NCBI RefSeq assembly: GCF_007997215.1
Contig: NZ_VORW01000020.1
Location: 1-64,000, forward strand
DNA from: Algoriphagus aquimarinus
GTDB taxonomy: Bacteria > Bacteroidota > Bacteroidia > Cytophagales > Cyclobacteriaceae
Reading direction: 5' to 3'
DNA: 64,000 nucleotides
The position numbers were made by a program, and so were the translations under genes. Shown piece after piece: positions 61,924 to 64,000 of the stretch (the stretch's first letter is position 1; each line of letters opens with the position of its first letter). Below the pieces are notes generated by a model that was given only the letters and a program-made list of their open reading frames with translations, was not told where the DNA came from and did not search any database.

Positions 61924-63666
61924 ATGAGTTTTCAAATAAAACCAAGTGGGGACTCTTACGATGTCATTATCGTGGGTTCTGGAGCTGGGGGAGGTATGGC
62001 CTCCAAAATTCTATCCGAGGCAGGTCTTTCCGTAGCTGTTGTAGAAGCAGGTGGTGATTTTGACCCCGCCAAGGAGGAAGATCGCACACAACTTAGACCA
62101 CCATGGGAATCTCCAAGAAGAGGCGCAGGCACACAAATCCGTCCATTTGGAGATTTTGATGCTGCTATTGGTGGCTGGGATATCGATGGAGAACCCTATA
62201 CCCGAAAGAATGGAACTGAGTTCGATTGGTTTCGATCTAGAATGGTCGGTGGAAGAACAAATCACTGGGGAAGAATCTCGCTAAGATTTGGGCCTAATGA
62301 TTTCAAACGTGCCAGCATTGATGGACTAGGGCATAACTGGCCTATCGGGTATGATGATTTGAAACCATACTATGATAAGGTTGATAAGTTGATTGGTGTT
62401 TTTGGCACTAAAGAAGGTATATATAATGAGCCTGATGGATTTTTCCTTCCTCCTCCAAAGCCTCGACTGCATGAGCTTTACATGAAAAAAGGCGCGGATA
62501 AAATGGGTATTCCTATGATTCCTTCGCGTCTATCTATGCTCACCCGTCCTATCAGCAAAGAAAGAGGCGTTTGCTTCTTTTGTAGTCAGTGTAATAGGGC
62601 TTGTCAGGTTTATGCGGATTTCTCTGCTGGTACTTGCCTGGTTCATCCAGCTATGAAAAAAGGTAAAGTAGATCTTTACACGCATTCCATGGTAAGAAAA
62701 GTAACTACTGACGAAAGCGGTAAAGCCACAGGTGTTTCTTTTGTGAGCAAAGTGGATATGAAAGAATACAAACTCAAATCCAGAGTGGTTGTCCTAGGTG
62801 CATCAGCTTGTGAGTCTGCTAGAATCATGATGAACTCTAAGTCAAAATCTCATCCAGATGGTATCGGAAATAGCTCAGGCATGGTAGGTAGATACCTACA
62901 TGATTCCACGGGAACGGATCGCATGGCGATTATGCCAAGTATGATGGATCGTGAGCGCTACAATGAAGATGGTGTAGGTGGTTTGCACATGTACACACCA
63001 TGGTGGGGTGATAATAAGAAATTGAATTTCGCCAGAGGATACCATATCGAATACTGGGGAGGAATGGGCCAGCCAGCCTACGGAACCGGTGGAAGTATGG
63101 ATTCGATGAGAAAATATATCACAGATGAATTTGGTGCGCCAAGTCCAAATGGTGGCTACGGAACTGGTCTGAAAAAAGACATCAGAAAAATCTACGGTTC
63201 TACTATGGGTATGTCGGGCAGAGGTGAAAGTGTACCTATGTATGACAACTACTGTGAAATCGATCCAAATACAGTAGATAAATTCGGTATTCCGGTACTT
63301 AGATTTAATTACAACTGGACTGATCAGGAAGTAAATCAGGCGAAACACATGCATGATACTTTTGAAGAAATCTTGACTGAATCAGGCGGAATTTTGCTTG
63401 GGTCAAAGCCAGGACCTGAGACCAAATATGGTCTTTTGGCACCAGGAAGAATCATACACGAAGTAGGAACTACCCGAATGGGAGACAATCCTGCTACTTC
63501 AGTATTGAATTCAAATTGCCAAGCGCATGATTGCGATAACCTATTCGTAGTAGATGCTGGGCCTTTTGTGTCTCAAGCTGATAAAAATCCAACTTGGACC
63601 ATTTTGGCCTTGGCTTGGAGAACTTCCGATTACATTGTTTCTGAATTGAATAAGAAAAATATCTAA
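61924..63666 (+). CDS. GMC-family FAD-dependent oxidoreductase (large subunit)
   Basis: 580 residues. FAD-binding VGSGAGGGMASKIL at 16-29, VVEAG (40-44), the RMVGGRTNHWGRISLRFGP block, a Cys-rich insert CFFCSQCNRACQVYADFSAGTC (about 219-240), and the GMC C-terminus with HEVGTTRMG and a final SQADKNPTWTILALAWR. This type oxidises sugars or glycosides in the periplasm together with a gluconate-2-dehydrogenase subunit 3-like partner; the next gene encodes exactly that. No signal peptide, so it is probably exported with the Tat-bearing partner. Confidence 0.9.
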   Translation: MSFQIKPSGDSYDVIIVGSGAGGGMASKILSEAGLSVAVVEAGGDFDPAKEEDRTQLRPPWESPRRGAGTQIRPFGDFDAAIGGWDIDGEPYTRKNGTEFDWFRSRMVGGRTNHWGRISLRFGPNDFKRASIDGLGHNWPIGYDDLKPYYDKVDKLIGVFGTKEGIYNEPDGFFLPPPKPRLHELYMKKGADKMGIPMIPSRLSMLTRPISKERGVCFFCSQCNRACQVYADFSAGTCLVHPAMKKGKVDLYTHSMVRKVTTDESGKATGVSFVSKVDMKEYKLKSRVVVLGASACESARIMMNSKSKSHPDGIGNSSGMVGRYLHDSTGTDRMAIMPSMMDRERYNEDGVGGLHMYTPWWGDNKKLNFARGYHIEYWGGMGQPAYGTGGSMDSMRKYITDEFGAPSPNGGYGTGLKKDIRKIYGSTMGMSGRGESVPMYDNYCEIDPNTVDKFGIPVLRFNYNWTDQEVNQAKHMHDTFEEILTESGGILLGSKPGPETKYGLLAPGRIIHEVGTTRMGDNPATSVLNSNCQAHDCDNLFVVDAGPFVSQADKNPTWTILALAWRTSDYIVSELNKKNI

Positions 63667-63669
63667 ACC

Positions 63670-64000
63670 ATGAACAGAAGAGAAAATCTTAAATTACTCT
63701 TTACCGGCTCAGTCGGTACAGGTTTATTATTGACAGGCTGTTCACCAGAGCAGAAAGCTTTACCTGCCAAGGATGTACTATCTGGCGGTACCATCGGTGG
63801 AAGAACTGTAGAAGAAAAGCAACGCGATCAAGCCTTGCTTTCAGACACATTCTTCACAGATGACGAACGCAAGAAGCTAAGTACTTTGGTAGATATCATT
63901 ATGCCAAAAGATGATGAGTCACCTGCAGCTACTGAACTAGGTGTAGTCGATTTCATGGAGTTTATGATGAAAGATCAGCCAAGTAACCAGACACGCATGC
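63670..64000 (+). CDS. Gluconate 2-dehydrogenase subunit 3-like protein (partial, runs off the window)
   Basis: First 110 codons only; the gene continues past base 64000. MNRRENLKLL is a twin-arginine start, followed by GTGLLLTGC, a lipobox, so a Tat-exported lipoprotein. FTDDERKKLSTLVDIIMPKDDESPAATELGVVDF is the opening of the subunit 3 family. It starts 3 bp after the GMC gene. Likely carries the GMC subunit through the Tat pore and anchors it. Confidence 0.88.
   Translation, partial: MNRRENLKLLFTGSVGTGLLLTGCSPEQKALPAKDVLSGGTIGGRTVEEKQRDQALLSDTFFTDDERKKLSTLVDIIMPKDDESPAATELGVVDFMEFMMKDQPSNQTRM

Noticed and set aside
1-64000. CRISPR array
   Set aside because: No regularly spaced repeats with unique spacers; the repeats present are Rhs cores, REP-like hairpins and the 27-bp integrase pair.

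Overview
The window looks like a chromosome segment of a marine or freshwater Bacteroidota, most likely order Cytophagales near Cyclobacteriaceae/Algoriphagus. This is an inference from SusC/SusD pairs, a DUF6520 peptide, Bacteroidetes-type conjugation genes (RteC, TraE-TraN), DUF6443-type Rhs proteins and the frequent absence of clear Shine-Dalgarno sequences. No rRNA is present and there is one tRNA.

Layout. (1) 0-5.3 kb is an AT-rich island: an ImmA/IrrE-type HTH metallopeptidase with a P63C protein, a decayed nuclease, a minus-strand triplet that reads as toxin, HTH antitoxin and SecB-like chaperone (TAC-like), and two overlapping paralogous XRE regulators. (2) 6.3-13.9 kb holds a TlpA-like/SusC/SusD operon, a DUF6520 secreted peptide and a MauE-like membrane protein. 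(3) 14.5-19.2 kb holds a LytS/LytR-type two-component pair convergent with a full-length lantibiotic dehydratase; a 48-codon minus-strand ORF with its own terminator sits beside the kinase. (4) 19.7-22.2 kb holds hipBA and a membrane-bound LytTR regulator. (5) 22.5-36.5 kb is the conserved backbone of a Bacteroidetes conjugative element: rteC, traE, F, G, I (with two further copies), J, K, L, M, N, then DUF3945-like, DUF932 and RadC-like genes. (6) 36.9-53.7 kb is a large Rhs/polymorphic-toxin locus: a YD-repeat secreted protein, a small exported protein, a complete Rhs toxin with its presumed immunity gene, then a tandem array of promoterless Rhs tips with different C-terminal domains and downstream immunity candidates, cut up by small palindromic repeats and decaying toward the right. 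(7) 54.0-56.3 kb is the integration module (small protein, excisionase-like protein, IntDOT-type tyrosine recombinase, two 27-bp direct repeats), ending at the 3' end of a tRNA-Pro gene. (8) 56.5-64 kb looks like host chromosome: an AraC regulator with a TonB-dependent receptor, then a sugar-oxidation operon (a chimeric Gfo/Idh/MocA protein, a GMC oxidoreductase and the start of a gluconate-2-dehydrogenase subunit 3-like protein).

How it fits together. Parts 5-7 are best read as an integrative conjugative element whose cargo is the Rhs array. The integrase end is clear at about 56.18 kb. The left end is not visible, and no relaxase or coupling protein lies in the window, so the element either extends leftward past base 1 or has lost mobilization. 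The systems most worth attention are the Rhs cassette array, the TAC-like module, the lone dehydratase locus, and the dehydrogenase gene whose N-terminus was copied from its neighbour.
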